Source: an uncultured Sterolibacterium sp. (GTDB lineage Bacteria > Pseudomonadota > Gammaproteobacteria > Burkholderiales > Rhodocyclaceae). Taken from it: 45,581 nucleotides of DNA. The notes beneath the pieces are model-generated. The model did not search any database. It was not told the origin of the DNA and saw nothing but the letters and a program-made list of their open reading frames with translations. The DNA lies in the NCBI GenBank assembly GCA_903904605.1, contig CAIVDC010000101.1, forward strand, positions 1-45,581, in the 5' to 3' direction. Both the position numbers and the translations under genes were made by a program. Positions 16,559-24,871 of the stretch are shown here, in pieces (within the stretch, counting starts at the first letter, position 1; each line of letters starts with the position of its first letter).

Positions 16559-18679
16559 ATGGCGCTAAAGATCGGCATCGACGTCGGCGGCACCTTCACC
16601 GACCTGGTGGTGACCCGCGACGGGGCCGAACCGACCATCTACAAGACCCTGTCGACGCCGGCCGATCCTTCGCTCGCCTTCGTCAATGGCTTGAGCGACA
16701 TCGCCGCCAGCATGAACCCGCCGCTCTCCCTCGAGCGCTTCGCCCCGACCATCGACGTCATCGTGCACGGCACCACGGTCACCACCAACGCCACGCTGAC
16801 CAGTACCGGCGCCAAGTGCGCGCTGATCACCACGCGCGGCCTGCGCGATGCGCTGGAGATGCGCCGCGGCATCCGCGAGGAGCAATACAACAACCGCTAC
16901 ACCAACGTCAGGCCGCTCGCGGCGCGGCACCTGCGCCGCGGCATCGAGGGCCGGATCGACCGCCATGGCGCCGAGACCACGCCGCTCAACCTCGACGAAG
17001 TGCGGCAGGCGATCGAACTGTTCAGGAAGGAAGGCGTGGAGGCGGTGTCGATCTGCTTCATGAACTCTTTCGCCAATCCGGCCCACGAGCAGGCGGCGGC
17101 CGAACTGGTGAGGAAGGAGATGCCCGGCGCCTATCTCTCCGTATCGACCGACGTCCTGCCCGCGATCCGCTTCTACGAGCGGGTCAGCACCACCGCGCTC
17201 AACTCCTACGTCGGGCCGAAGCTCAATCGCTACCTCGACCAGCTCTCCGCGCGGCTGGCGCGGACCGGCTTCCGCGGGCTGCTCCTGATCATGCAGTCGA
17301 ACGGCGGCGTGATCTCGCCGCAACTGGCGCGCGAGCGGGCCGCCCTGACCCTGCTTTCCGGTCCGGCCGGCGGCCCCGGCGCAGGACTGTTCTATACCCG
17401 GGTGCACGGCCGGAACCAGTGCATCGTCACCGACATGGGCGGCACCAGTTTCGAGGCATCGGTGGCGCTGGGCGCGCCGATGATCAAGAACGACGGCGAA
17501 ATCGCGCGGCACAAGATCGCCCTGCCGATGCTCGATATTCACACCATCGGCGCAGGCGGCGGATCGATCGGCTGGCTCGACGAAGGCGGCATGCTGCGCA
17601 TGGGTCCGGCCAGTGCCGGCGCCGATCCCGGCCCGGCCTGCTACATGAAGGGCGGCTTGCTGCCGACCACGACGGACGCCAACGTGGTGCTGGGGCTGCT
17701 CGATCCGGAGTTCTTCGCCGGCGGCCGGATGAAGCTCGACCCGGCCGCGGCGCGACTGGCGATCGAAGCGCACATCGCGCGACCGATGGGCCTGTCGATC
17801 GAGGAAGCCGCCGCCGGCATGTACCGCGTCGCCTGCAACAACATGGCCCAGGGCGTGCGCGAAGTGACCATCAAGCGTGGCTTCGACCCGCGCGAGTTTC
17901 CGTTCATTCCGGCCGGCGGCGCCGGCCCCATCCATTCCTGCCTGATCTGCGAGGAGCTGGAAATTCCCTTTCAGATCGTGCCGCGCGAGTCATCGGTGCT
18001 GTGCGCCTTCGGCATGCTGATGAGCGAGTTGAAACACGATTTCGTGCGCACTTTCGTGGCCCGGCTGGCCGCCGTCGACTGGGACGGGCTCAATGCCGTC
18101 ATCGACGACATGGCCCGGGAAGGCGCCGGCCAGCTGGCCGAGGAGCGCATTCCGGAAGAGCAGCGGCGCTTCGAGGTGAGGCTCGACTGCCGCTACATCA
18201 AGCAGTACCACGAAGTGTCGTTCGCCGTGCCGCGCGAATTGATCGTTGCCCAAGACGCCGCGGCCATCGCAAGCGCCTTCCACGCCGAGCACAACCGGCT
18301 CTACGGCTATTCGCTGGAGCAGGAACGGACGCCGGTGGAGATCATCAACGTCCGGGTGCAGGCCGTCGGCCTCACCGAAAGGCCGGCCTATCGCGAAAAG
18401 CCGTGGGTCGGCCGCGACGCCGCGGCGGCCTGCAAGGGCCGGCGCCGCGTCTACATTCCGGAGGCCGCGACCTTCAGTGAAATTCCGGTGTACGATGGTC
18501 ACCGGATGGGCTTCGGCAACCGTATCGACGGGCCGGCCATGATCGAGCAGGAAACCACCGCCATCTTCGTCGCCGCCTCCTGGGATTGCGTGGTGGACGC
18601 CTACGGCTCCTTCGCCATCTATCGCAAAGGGCGCGAGGAACTGGTGAGTTCGTGCATCGGAGACGAGGCGCAGGCATGA
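16559..18679 (+). CDS. Hydantoinase/oxoprolinase A-type subunit (ATP-dependent lactam opening)
   Basis: A 706-residue HyuA-type subunit with the ASKHA-like ATP-binding start KIGIDVGGTFTDLVV, followed by VHGTTVTTNATL, the central SGPAGGPGAG and DMGGTSFEASV phosphate-binding loops, and AGGAGPIHSC. Family members pair with a B subunit to hydrolyse cyclic amides with ATP (hydantoinase, 5-oxoprolinase, caprolactamase) or to carboxylate ketones (acetone and acetophenone carboxylases). Only A and B partners are present, without the small third subunit of acetone carboxylase, which favours lactam hydrolysis. In the indoleacetate pathway the pair is proposed to open the lactam ring of 2-oxoindoleacetate to 2-(2-aminophenyl)succinate. 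The stop overlaps the start of the next gene (ATGA), consistent with coupled translation. Confidence 0.85.
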   Translation: MALKIGIDVGGTFTDLVVTRDGAEPTIYKTLSTPADPSLAFVNGLSDIAASMNPPLSLERFAPTIDVIVHGTTVTTNATLTSTGAKCALITTRGLRDALEMRRGIREEQYNNRYTNVRPLAARHLRRGIEGRIDRHGAETTPLNLDEVRQAIELFRKEGVEAVSICFMNSFANPAHEQAAAELVRKEMPGAYLSVSTDVLPAIRFYERVSTTALNSYVGPKLNRYLDQLSARLARTGFRGLLLIMQSNGGVISPQLARERAALTLLSGPAGGPGAGLFYTRVHGRNQCIVTDMGGTSFEASVALGAPMIKNDGEIARHKIALPMLDIHTIGAGGGSIGWLDEGGMLRMGPASAGADPGPACYMKGGLLPTTTDANVVLGLLDPEFFAGGRMKLDPAAARLAIEAHIARPMGLSIEEAAAGMYRVACNNMAQGVREVTIKRGFDPREFPFIPAGGAGPIHSCLICEELEIPFQIVPRESSVLCAFGMLMSELKHDFVRTFVARLAAVDWDGLNAVIDDMAREGAGQLAEERIPEEQRRFEVRLDCRYIKQYHEVSFAVPRELIVAQDAAAIASAFHAEHNRLYGYSLEQERTPVEIINVRVQAVGLTERPAYREKPWVGRDAAAACKGRRRVYIPEAATFSEIPVYDGHRMGFGNRIDGPAMIEQETTAIFVAASWDCVVDAYGSFAIYRKGREELVSSCIGDEAQA

Positions 18680-20388
18680 CAACCCATCCTGGTGAAGGCG
18701 GCATGAAGATCGATCCCATTCTGCTGTCCGTGTATGCCCGGACCTTCAAGGCGATCACCGACGAGATGAGCATCTCGATGGCGCAGACCACCCGCTCGCC
18801 CATCCTGTGCGAGGCCAAGGACTACGTCACCGGCTTGTACGATGGCGACGGCAACATGCTCGAGCAGACCGAGAACCTGCCCATCCTGGCCTTCTCGCTG
18901 GCGCCGGTGTGCAAGTACATCAAGGAATTCTTCGGCGACGAGATCTATCCGGGCGACGTGATCTTCCACAACGACGTCTTCAGCCTGGGCAACCAGAACA
19001 ACGACGTGGCGGTGTTCAAGCCGGTCTTCGTCGGGGACGAACTGGTCGCCTGGACGGCGGTCAAGGGCCACCAGGCGGATATCGGCGGCAACGTCGCGGG
19101 CGGCTACAACCCGAATGCCGTCGAGGTCTGGCAGGAGGCGCTGCGCATCCCGCCGGTCAAGGTGGTCGAGCGGGGCAAGCTGCGCCGCGACGTCTGGGGA
19201 CTGATCTTCGCCAACATCCGCCTCGACATCGTCCAGCACGACATGAAGGCCGAGATGGGCGCCTGCACCGTCGGCGAAAGGCGCCTCCTGGAACTGCTCG
19301 GCAAGTACGGCGTGGCCAGCTACCAGGCGCACAAGCAGGCGCTGTTTGCCGCCACGCGCAGGATGATGGAGGCGGAGATCTTCAAGATCCCCAACGGCCA
19401 CTATTCCGGCGAAGGCTACGTGTATTACGACGGCCGCCACGAAGGTTCCAAGTTCACCATCCGCGTCGATATCGAGGTCGGGGACCGGCACATCAAGTTC
19501 GACTATTCGCGGACGGATGCCCAGACCAACGGCTTCGTCAATGGCACGTTCACCTCCAGCGCGTCGGCGACCATCCTGACGCTGCTGCAAATGGTGAATC
19601 CCGACATCCCGCACAACGAGGGCATGGTGGCCCCGATAGAAATCAATATTCCGGTGGGCACCCTGCTCAACGCCGCCTACCCGAAAGCCACCACCTTCGG
19701 CAACCACCTCTGTCCGCCCAATGCCGACGCCATCCAGCGGGCGCTGGCGCCGGTGATGCCGGATCGCGTGACGGCCGGCTGGAACAACCTCCTGGCTTCC
19801 CTGACCACCGGCATCGACCCGAAGAACGGCGAGAAATACGTGGACATCGGTTTCATGGGACTGAAGGGCGGCTCCGGCGCGATGCAGGGCACCGACGGCT
19901 ACGACCACATCGGCATGATCGATGCCTCGGGCGGGGTGCTCGACCAGGACTACGAGATGTTCGAGCAGCAGACGCCGCACACCCTGATCAAGCACGAACT
20001 GCTCGCCGACTCCGCCGGCGCCGGCCAGTGGCGCGGCGGCCTGGGCGTCGAAACGATCTTCGAGATCGGCTCCGACGACACGCAGCTGGTCACCTTCGGC
20101 GACGGCGACTTCGAGCCGGCCTTCGGCCTGTTCGGCGGCGGCGACGGCGGTCTCAATTTCATCCGTCTGCACTATCCGGACGGCCGGACTGTGGTGCCCC
20201 GGAACAAGGATCTCCTCACCGGCGTGCCCAGGGGCACGATCTACCACCAGGTGGCAAGCGGCGGCGGGGGCTATGGCGATCCGCGCAAGCGCGATCGCCG
20301 CCTCCTGGCGGAGGAAGTGGAGAACGGCGTCATTTCGCCGGAGCAGGCCGAGTCGCTGTATGGTCTGAAGGCAAGCCATGAACTTTGA
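18676..20388 (+). CDS. Hydantoinase/oxoprolinase B-type subunit
   Basis: A 570-residue HyuB-type subunit, partner of the preceding A subunit. It begins with KIDPILLSVYARTFKAITDEM, the usual family start, and carries the metal-site region VIFHNDVFSLGNQNNDVAV and GHQADIGGNVAGGYNP, where His and Asp side chains are expected to bind the metal. The glycine-rich C-terminal part includes SGGGGYGDP, as in other HyuB proteins. The ATG at 18676 overlaps the A-subunit stop by four bases, with GAGG upstream; a longer frame from 18586 lies inside the A subunit and lacks support. The pair would open 2-oxoindoleacetate. A ketone carboxylase reading cannot be fully excluded because an acetoacetyl-CoA synthetase lies upstream at 8674. 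Confidence 0.85.
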   Translation: MTTHPGEGGMKIDPILLSVYARTFKAITDEMSISMAQTTRSPILCEAKDYVTGLYDGDGNMLEQTENLPILAFSLAPVCKYIKEFFGDEIYPGDVIFHNDVFSLGNQNNDVAVFKPVFVGDELVAWTAVKGHQADIGGNVAGGYNPNAVEVWQEALRIPPVKVVERGKLRRDVWGLIFANIRLDIVQHDMKAEMGACTVGERRLLELLGKYGVASYQAHKQALFAATRRMMEAEIFKIPNGHYSGEGYVYYDGRHEGSKFTIRVDIEVGDRHIKFDYSRTDAQTNGFVNGTFTSSASATILTLLQMVNPDIPHNEGMVAPIEINIPVGTLLNAAYPKATTFGNHLCPPNADAIQRALAPVMPDRVTAGWNNLLASLTTGIDPKNGEKYVDIGFMGLKGGSGAMQGTDGYDHIGMIDASGGVLDQDYEMFEQQTPHTLIKHELLADSAGAGQWRGGLGVETIFEIGSDDTQLVTFGDGDFEPAFGLFGGGDGGLNFIRLHYPDGRTVVPRNKDLLTGVPRGTIYHQVASGGGGYGDPRKRDRRLLAEEVENGVISPEQAESLYGLKASHEL

Positions 20389-21511
20389 ACTGAGCGATGA
20401 GCAGAAGGCGGTCCGCGATACTTTCGCGCGCTTCTGCGACGCCCGCATCGCGCCGCAGGCGGCGGCGCTCGACGAGGCGAAAGCGTTCCCGCGCGAACTG
20501 TTCCGGGAACTGGCCGATCTGGGTTTCTTCGGCATGCGCTACCCGGAAGCGGTGGGCGGCAGCGGCATGGCCCTTGCCGAATTCTGCCTGGCGCTCGGCG
20601 AAGTGGCGCGCGGCTCGATGTCGCTGGCCGGCGCGGTGGCGATGCAATCCTTGATGGGGACGAAATTCCTGCACATGCTCGGCAATGCCGAGATCATCGA
20701 GCGCCTGTTCAAGCCGGCGCTCCGCGGCGAGAAGATCGGCGCCATCTGCATGACCGAACCCAATGCCGGGTCCGACCTGAATGCCATCAGCACCTCGGCC
20801 GCCAAGGTCGATGGCGGCTATCTGATCAGCGGCCGGAAGACCTGGATCACCTCCGCGCCGGTGGCCGATTTCTTCACGGTCTTCGCCAAGGCGGGTGCCG
20901 AAAGGAAACTGACCATCTTCCTCGTCGAGCGCTCCTTCAAGGGGCTGGCGGTCGGGCGCGAGATCCACAAGATGGGCGTGTGGGCGCTGCCCACATCCGA
21001 GGTGGCCTTCGACGATTGCTTCGTGCCGGACAGCCACCGGCTGTCCGCGGAGGAAGGCGACGGCGAGGGACACCTCAGGAAGACGCTGGCGGAGATCCGC
21101 ATCATCACCGGCGCCATGGCGCTCGGCGTGGCACGCGCGGCGCTGGACGAAGCGGTCCGCTATGCCGGGGAAAGGCAGCAATTCGGCAAGCCGATCAACC
21201 GCTACCAGGCGACCCAGATGAAGCTCGCCGAAATGGCGACCGATCTCGAAGCGGCCACCCATCTCGTCTACTACGCCGCCTGGCGGCACGATGCCAAGCA
21301 GCCGCATCACAAGGAAGCGGCGATGGCCAAGCTGTTCGCCACCGAGGCGGCGGCGACCATCTGCGACAAGGCGGCGCGGATCTTCGCGTCCTACGGCTAC
21401 GCCATGGAGTACCCGGTGCAGCGCTACCTGCGCGACGTGCGCTTCACCCTGATCGGCGGCGGCACCAGCGAGATACTCAAACTCATCATCGCCAAGGAGG
21501 TGTCGGCGTGA
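20378..21511 (+). CDS. iaaF: Acyl-CoA dehydrogenase family, IaaF-type decarboxylating benzylmalonyl-CoA dehydrogenase
   Basis: A 377-residue FAD enzyme with the acyl-CoA dehydrogenase fold. The substrate loop reads ICMTEPNAGSDLNAI (122-136), the FAD-site stretch GRKTWITSA (152-160), and the C-terminal region FTLIGGGTSEI (356-366). In the common family the catalytic base is the Glu of Y-E-G-T; here that position is Gly361. The alternative base position used by isovaleryl-CoA dehydrogenase is Ile240, although Glu239 sits one residue before it. IaaF of Aromatoleum aromaticum oxidatively decarboxylates benzylmalonyl-CoA to cinnamoyl-CoA, with loss of the carboxylate replacing proton abstraction, which fits an enzyme without the base. 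The natural substrate here would be 2-aminobenzylmalonyl-CoA. The start overlaps the previous gene by 11 bases, and its stop overlaps the mutase gene. Confidence 0.8.
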   Translation: MNFELSDEQKAVRDTFARFCDARIAPQAAALDEAKAFPRELFRELADLGFFGMRYPEAVGGSGMALAEFCLALGEVARGSMSLAGAVAMQSLMGTKFLHMLGNAEIIERLFKPALRGEKIGAICMTEPNAGSDLNAISTSAAKVDGGYLISGRKTWITSAPVADFFTVFAKAGAERKLTIFLVERSFKGLAVGREIHKMGVWALPTSEVAFDDCFVPDSHRLSAEEGDGEGHLRKTLAEIRIITGAMALGVARAALDEAVRYAGERQQFGKPINRYQATQMKLAEMATDLEAATHLVYYAAWRHDAKQPHHKEAAMAKLFATEAAATICDKAARIFASYGYAMEYPVQRYLRDVRFTLIGGGTSEILKLIIAKEVSA

Positions 21512-21912
21512 CACAACAACACATCAGAGTCCTGCTCGCCAAGCCCGGCCTCGACGGCCACGACCAGGGCGCCAAGATCGTCGTCCGCGCCATGATGGAT
21601 GCCGGCTTCGAGGTGATCTACACCGGCCTGCGGCAGACCCCGGAAGCCGTGGCGCGCATCGCGCTGGAGGAGGACGTGGATGTCATCGCCCTGTCGAGCA
21701 TGGCCGGTTCGCACCTGCCTTTTTGCGGCAAGCTGAAGCCGCTGCTGGAGGCCAACGGTCTCGGCGACAAGCTGTGGCTGATCGGCGGCAACCTGCCGGC
21801 GCAGGATCACGCGGCGCTGCGTGCACTGGGCTTCAAGGGTATCTTCCCGAGCGGATCGAGGCTCGATGCGATCACCGATTTCATCCGGGCCCATGTAGGA
21901 TCGGCATCATGA
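21508..21912 (+). CDS. B12-binding small subunit of an acyl-CoA mutase
   Basis: A 134-residue cobalamin-binding domain of the methylmalonyl-CoA mutase type. It shows the base-off/His-on signature D-x-H-x-x-G as GLDGHDQG, with His18 as the cobalt ligand, and the later DVIALSSMAGSH and LWLIGGNLP loops that hold the nucleotide tail. It is the size of separately encoded small subunits such as HcmB. The GTG start at 21508 has AAGGAGG 7 bases upstream and overlaps the dehydrogenase stop as GTGA. Its own stop overlaps the start of the large subunit as ATGA. Together with the large subunit it would interconvert 2-aminophenylsuccinyl-CoA and 2-aminobenzylmalonyl-CoA. Confidence 0.88.
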   Translation: MTQQHIRVLLAKPGLDGHDQGAKIVVRAMMDAGFEVIYTGLRQTPEAVARIALEEDVDVIALSSMAGSHLPFCGKLKPLLEANGLGDKLWLIGGNLPAQDHAALRALGFKGIFPSGSRLDAITDFIRAHVGSAS

Positions 21913-23522
21913 ACGCGCCAGCCAAACCGGAAATCGCGACCGTCATCAACGAATCCGGCATCGAGGTCAAGCCGCTGTATACGTCGGAGGACGTCGAGAA
22001 GAGCGGCGGCTACCAGCAGGTCGGCCTGCCCGGCGAATATCCGTTCACCCGCGGCATCCACCGCCTGATGTACCGCAAGCAGCCGTGGACCATGCGCCAG
22101 TACGCCGGCTTCGGCAACCCGAGGGAAAGCAACCAGCGCTTCAAGTACCTGATCGCCAACGGCCAGACCGGGCTCAACGTCGCTTTCGACCTGCCGACGC
22201 AGATCGGCCTCGATTCCGACGATCCCCTGGCCTCGGGCGAGATCGGCCGGGTCGGCATGTCGATCGATACCTTGCGCGACTTCGAGATCGCATTCGACGG
22301 CATCGACCTCGACCAGATCACCGTCTCGCTGACCATCAACGGCGCGGCAGCCATCCTCATCGCCATGTACCTGGCGATGGCCGAGAAGCGCGGTTACGAC
22401 GTGAAGCGCCTGCGCGGCACGGCGCAGAACGACATCCTCAAGGAATTCATCGGCCGCGGCACCTGGATCTTTCCGGTCGAACCCTCGATCAGGCTGGTCG
22501 GCGACACCATCGAATACTGCGCCCAGCATGCGCCGAAATACAGTCCGGTCTCGGTCTGCGGCTATCACATCCGGGAATCCGGCGCGACCCCGGCCCAGGA
22601 GATGGCCTACGCCTTCTGCATCGCCCGGGCGTACGCCGACGAAGTCATCAGGCGCGGCCTGTCCATAGACGAATTCGCCGGACGGCTCTCCTACAATTTC
22701 AACATCTTCGGCAACATCTTCGAGCAGGTGTCCAAGTTCCGCGCCGGCCGCAGCCTGTGGGCCAGGATCATGAAGGAGGAGTACGGCGCTGAGAAGCCCG
22801 GTTCGATGTGGCTGCGCATGATCGCGGCCGGCGGCGGCGGCGGGCTGACCTTCGAGCAGCCCGAACTGAACATCGTGCGCGGCGCCTATTACGCGCTGAT
22901 TTCCGCCCTGTCGGGCACCCAGACCATGGCCCTGTGCTCCTACGACGAGGCCTACACGATTCCCACGGAATACTCGGCGCGCATCTCCCTGCGCACGATG
23001 CAGATCCTGAGCGATGAAATGGGCCTCGCCGAGACGGTCGATCCGCTCGCCGGATCCTACTATGTCGAGACCATGACCAATCAGATGCGCGACAAGATGG
23101 TCGAGATCATGGCCGAGACCGATGCCCAGGGCGGCATCGTCAAGCTGGTCTCGGAAGGCGTCATCCAGGCCAAGGTCTCCGCTCAGGCCTACAGGATGCA
23201 CCGCGACATCGAGTCCGGGGCGTTTCCGAAAGTCGGCGTGAACCGCTATCGGAACGAGCAGGACGACGAACATCCGGTCGAGTTCCATGCTTACCGCGAA
23301 GAGGATGCCCGACTGCAGATCGACAGTCTCAACAAGGTGCGCGCCGAGCGCGACGGCGATGCCGTGGCGCGCTGCCTGGCGCAGGTCGGCAGCGATGCCC
23401 GGGCGGGCGCCAACGTCATGCCGGCGATAGTCGCGGCGGTCAAGGCCTACGCCAGCGTCGGCGAAATCACCGAGCGACTGGTGCAGGTTTATGGGCGCTA
23501 CCGGGAACCGATACGATTTTGA
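21909..23522 (+). CDS. Large subunit of a B12-dependent dicarboxylyl-CoA mutase
   Basis: A 537-residue TIM-barrel catalytic subunit of the methylmalonyl-CoA mutase family, encoded separately from its B12 domain. Key residues align as follows: Tyr65 in TMRQYAGF (Tyr89 of the Propionibacterium enzyme), Ala92 in NVAFDLP, Arg183 in IGRGTWIFP (its carboxylate-binding Arg207) and His220 in CGYHIRESGAT (His244). Isobutyryl- and 2-hydroxyisobutyryl-CoA mutases replace Tyr with Phe or Ile, and Arg with Gln. The substrate should therefore carry a free carboxylate, which fits 2-aminophenylsuccinyl-CoA to 2-aminobenzylmalonyl-CoA. An ordinary methylmalonyl-CoA mutase role is the alternative; the position between dehydrogenase and hydroxylase genes speaks against it. 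The ATG at 21909 overlaps the small-subunit stop. Confidence 0.88.
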   Translation: MNAPAKPEIATVINESGIEVKPLYTSEDVEKSGGYQQVGLPGEYPFTRGIHRLMYRKQPWTMRQYAGFGNPRESNQRFKYLIANGQTGLNVAFDLPTQIGLDSDDPLASGEIGRVGMSIDTLRDFEIAFDGIDLDQITVSLTINGAAAILIAMYLAMAEKRGYDVKRLRGTAQNDILKEFIGRGTWIFPVEPSIRLVGDTIEYCAQHAPKYSPVSVCGYHIRESGATPAQEMAYAFCIARAYADEVIRRGLSIDEFAGRLSYNFNIFGNIFEQVSKFRAGRSLWARIMKEEYGAEKPGSMWLRMIAAGGGGGLTFEQPELNIVRGAYYALISALSGTQTMALCSYDEAYTIPTEYSARISLRTMQILSDEMGLAETVDPLAGSYYVETMTNQMRDKMVEIMAETDAQGGIVKLVSEGVIQAKVSAQAYRMHRDIESGAFPKVGVNRYRNEQDDEHPVEFHAYREEDARLQIDSLNKVRAERDGDAVARCLAQVGSDARAGANVMPAIVAAVKAYASVGEITERLVQVYGRYREPIRF

Positions 23523-23532
23523 GGGCTGGGAA

Positions 23533-24402
23533 ATGACAGAAATCGAACGTTACTACGCGCCTGCCAGTCTCGAGCAGGCGGTCGACTGCCTGCAGGAAGC
23601 TGGGGGGGTGACCGTCCTCGCCGGCGGCACCGACCTGATGCCGCAGAAGAATGCCGGACGCCTGAAGCCGCAGCGCACCCTGATGAACATCCGCGGCATC
23701 GCGGAACTCCGGGGCGTCGAGCTGTCCGGCGGCGAAATCCGCATCGGGGCACTGACCACGATCACCGATTTGCTCGAAAACCCCCTGGTGCGGCAGCACC
23801 TGCCGCAACTGATCGAGGCCTGCAACCATTTCGCCAGCGACCAGATCCGCAACGTCGCCACCCTCGGCGGCAATATCTGCAACGCCTCGCCCGCCGGCGA
23901 CACCCTGGTGCCGCTCTTGGTGCTCGATGCCCGGGTCGATCTGGTGTCCCGGCCGGAGGGCAGGATGCTCAGGCGCGGCCTGCCCGTCGCCGAATTCTTC
24001 GTCGGTCCCGGCAAGACCCGCAAGGCGCCGACCGAGTTGCTGGCCGGCGTCACCATCCCGCTGCCGCCGGAAAACTACCTGGGCCGCTTCTTCAAGTTCG
24101 GCACCCGACCGGCCCTGGACATTGCCACCATCTCGATCGGCTTCGGCGGCATCCTCGAAGGCGGCGTTCTCTCCCGGGTCCGCGTCGCCTTCGGCGCCGT
24201 GGCGGCGACACCGGTGCGGGCCTCCCATACCGAAGCGGCGCTGGAAGGCCGGCCGCTCACCGAGGCGACGATCGCGGCGGCGGCCGCCGCCGCACGCGAC
24301 GAGGTGACGCCGATCGACGACGTCCGCGCCAGCGCCTGGTATCGCAAGGAACTCATCCACAACATGACCAAAAGGATACTCGACCATGTCGCTCATGCAT
24401 GA
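23533..24402 (+). CDS. Molybdenum hydroxylase FAD subunit (xanthine oxidase family, medium subunit)
   Basis: A 289-residue FAD-binding subunit of the CoxM/xanthine dehydrogenase FAD family. It passes electrons from the iron-sulfur subunit to an acceptor. The FAD motifs are VLAGGTDLMP near the start and RNVATLGGNICNASPAGDTLVPLL in the middle. It lacks the cysteine-rich extra [4Fe-4S] loop that marks the matching subunit of 4-hydroxybenzoyl-CoA reductase, so an ordinary hydroxylase is indicated. The ATG at 23533 has GAGGG 7 bases upstream; an earlier ATG at 23491 lies inside the mutase gene. The gene starts 10 bases after the mutase stop and overlaps the next gene by 17 bases. Confidence 0.87.
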   Translation: MTEIERYYAPASLEQAVDCLQEAGGVTVLAGGTDLMPQKNAGRLKPQRTLMNIRGIAELRGVELSGGEIRIGALTTITDLLENPLVRQHLPQLIEACNHFASDQIRNVATLGGNICNASPAGDTLVPLLVLDARVDLVSRPEGRMLRRGLPVAEFFVGPGKTRKAPTELLAGVTIPLPPENYLGRFFKFGTRPALDIATISIGFGGILEGGVLSRVRVAFGAVAATPVRASHTEAALEGRPLTEATIAAAAAAARDEVTPIDDVRASAWYRKELIHNMTKRILDHVAHA

Positions 24403-24871
24403 CATCGACTTCACCCTGAACGGCGTCAGGCGGCGCGCCACGGTGCGCGTCGACATGAGCGCCCTGGACATGCTGCGCGAAACCATCGGCCTGACCGGCA
24501 CCAAATACGGCTGCGGCGAAGGCGAGTGCGGCGCATGCACGATCCAGGTGGACGGCGTTTCCCTCAATTCCTGTCTGATGTTCGCGGTCGATTGCCACGG
24601 CCGCCAGGTGGTTACCATCGAAGGCCTCGGTGCGGACGAAGCAAGCACCCGGGCGTCCGCCTTGCGCGATGCCTTCGTCGAACACGGCGCGGTGCAGTGC
24701 GGCTTCTGCACGCCGGGCATGATGATGCAGGCGAGCCACCTGCTCGACCGGCATCCGCACGCCGACGCAGAGTCGATCAAGCGCGGCATCGAGGGCAACC
24801 TCTGCCGCTGCACCGGTTACAAGAAGATCGTCGATGCGATCGTCGCCGTCGGTGAAGGAATCGCACCATGA
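24386..24871 (+). CDS. Molybdenum hydroxylase [2Fe-2S] subunit (xanthine oxidase family, small subunit)
   Basis: A 161-residue subunit with two [2Fe-2S] clusters. The plant-type ferredoxin cluster is held by Cys43, Cys48 and Cys51 in GCGEGECGAC plus Cys63. The second, helical cluster is held by Cys105 and Cys108 in QCGFCTPG and Cys140 and Cys142 in GNLCRCTGY. All eight ligands are present. It transfers electrons from the molybdenum site to FAD. The ATG at 24386 overlaps the FAD-subunit gene, with AAGGA upstream, and the stop overlaps the large-subunit start as ATGA. Confidence 0.92.
   Translation: MSLMHDIDFTLNGVRRRATVRVDMSALDMLRETIGLTGTKYGCGEGECGACTIQVDGVSLNSCLMFAVDCHGRQVVTIEGLGADEASTRASALRDAFVEHGAVQCGFCTPGMMMQASHLLDRHPHADAESIKRGIEGNLCRCTGYKKIVDAIVAVGEGIAP

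Noticed and set aside
16559-20388. Acetone or acetophenone carboxylase
   Set aside because: The A and B subunits are related, and an acetoacetyl-CoA synthetase lies at 8674, but the additional small subunits are missing and the genes overlap an aromatic degradation operon.
21508-23522. 2-Hydroxyisobutyryl-CoA or isobutyryl-CoA mutase
   Set aside because: The split-subunit layout fits, but the residues do not: RQYAGF has Tyr where those enzymes have Ile or Phe, and Arg183 is present where they have Gln.
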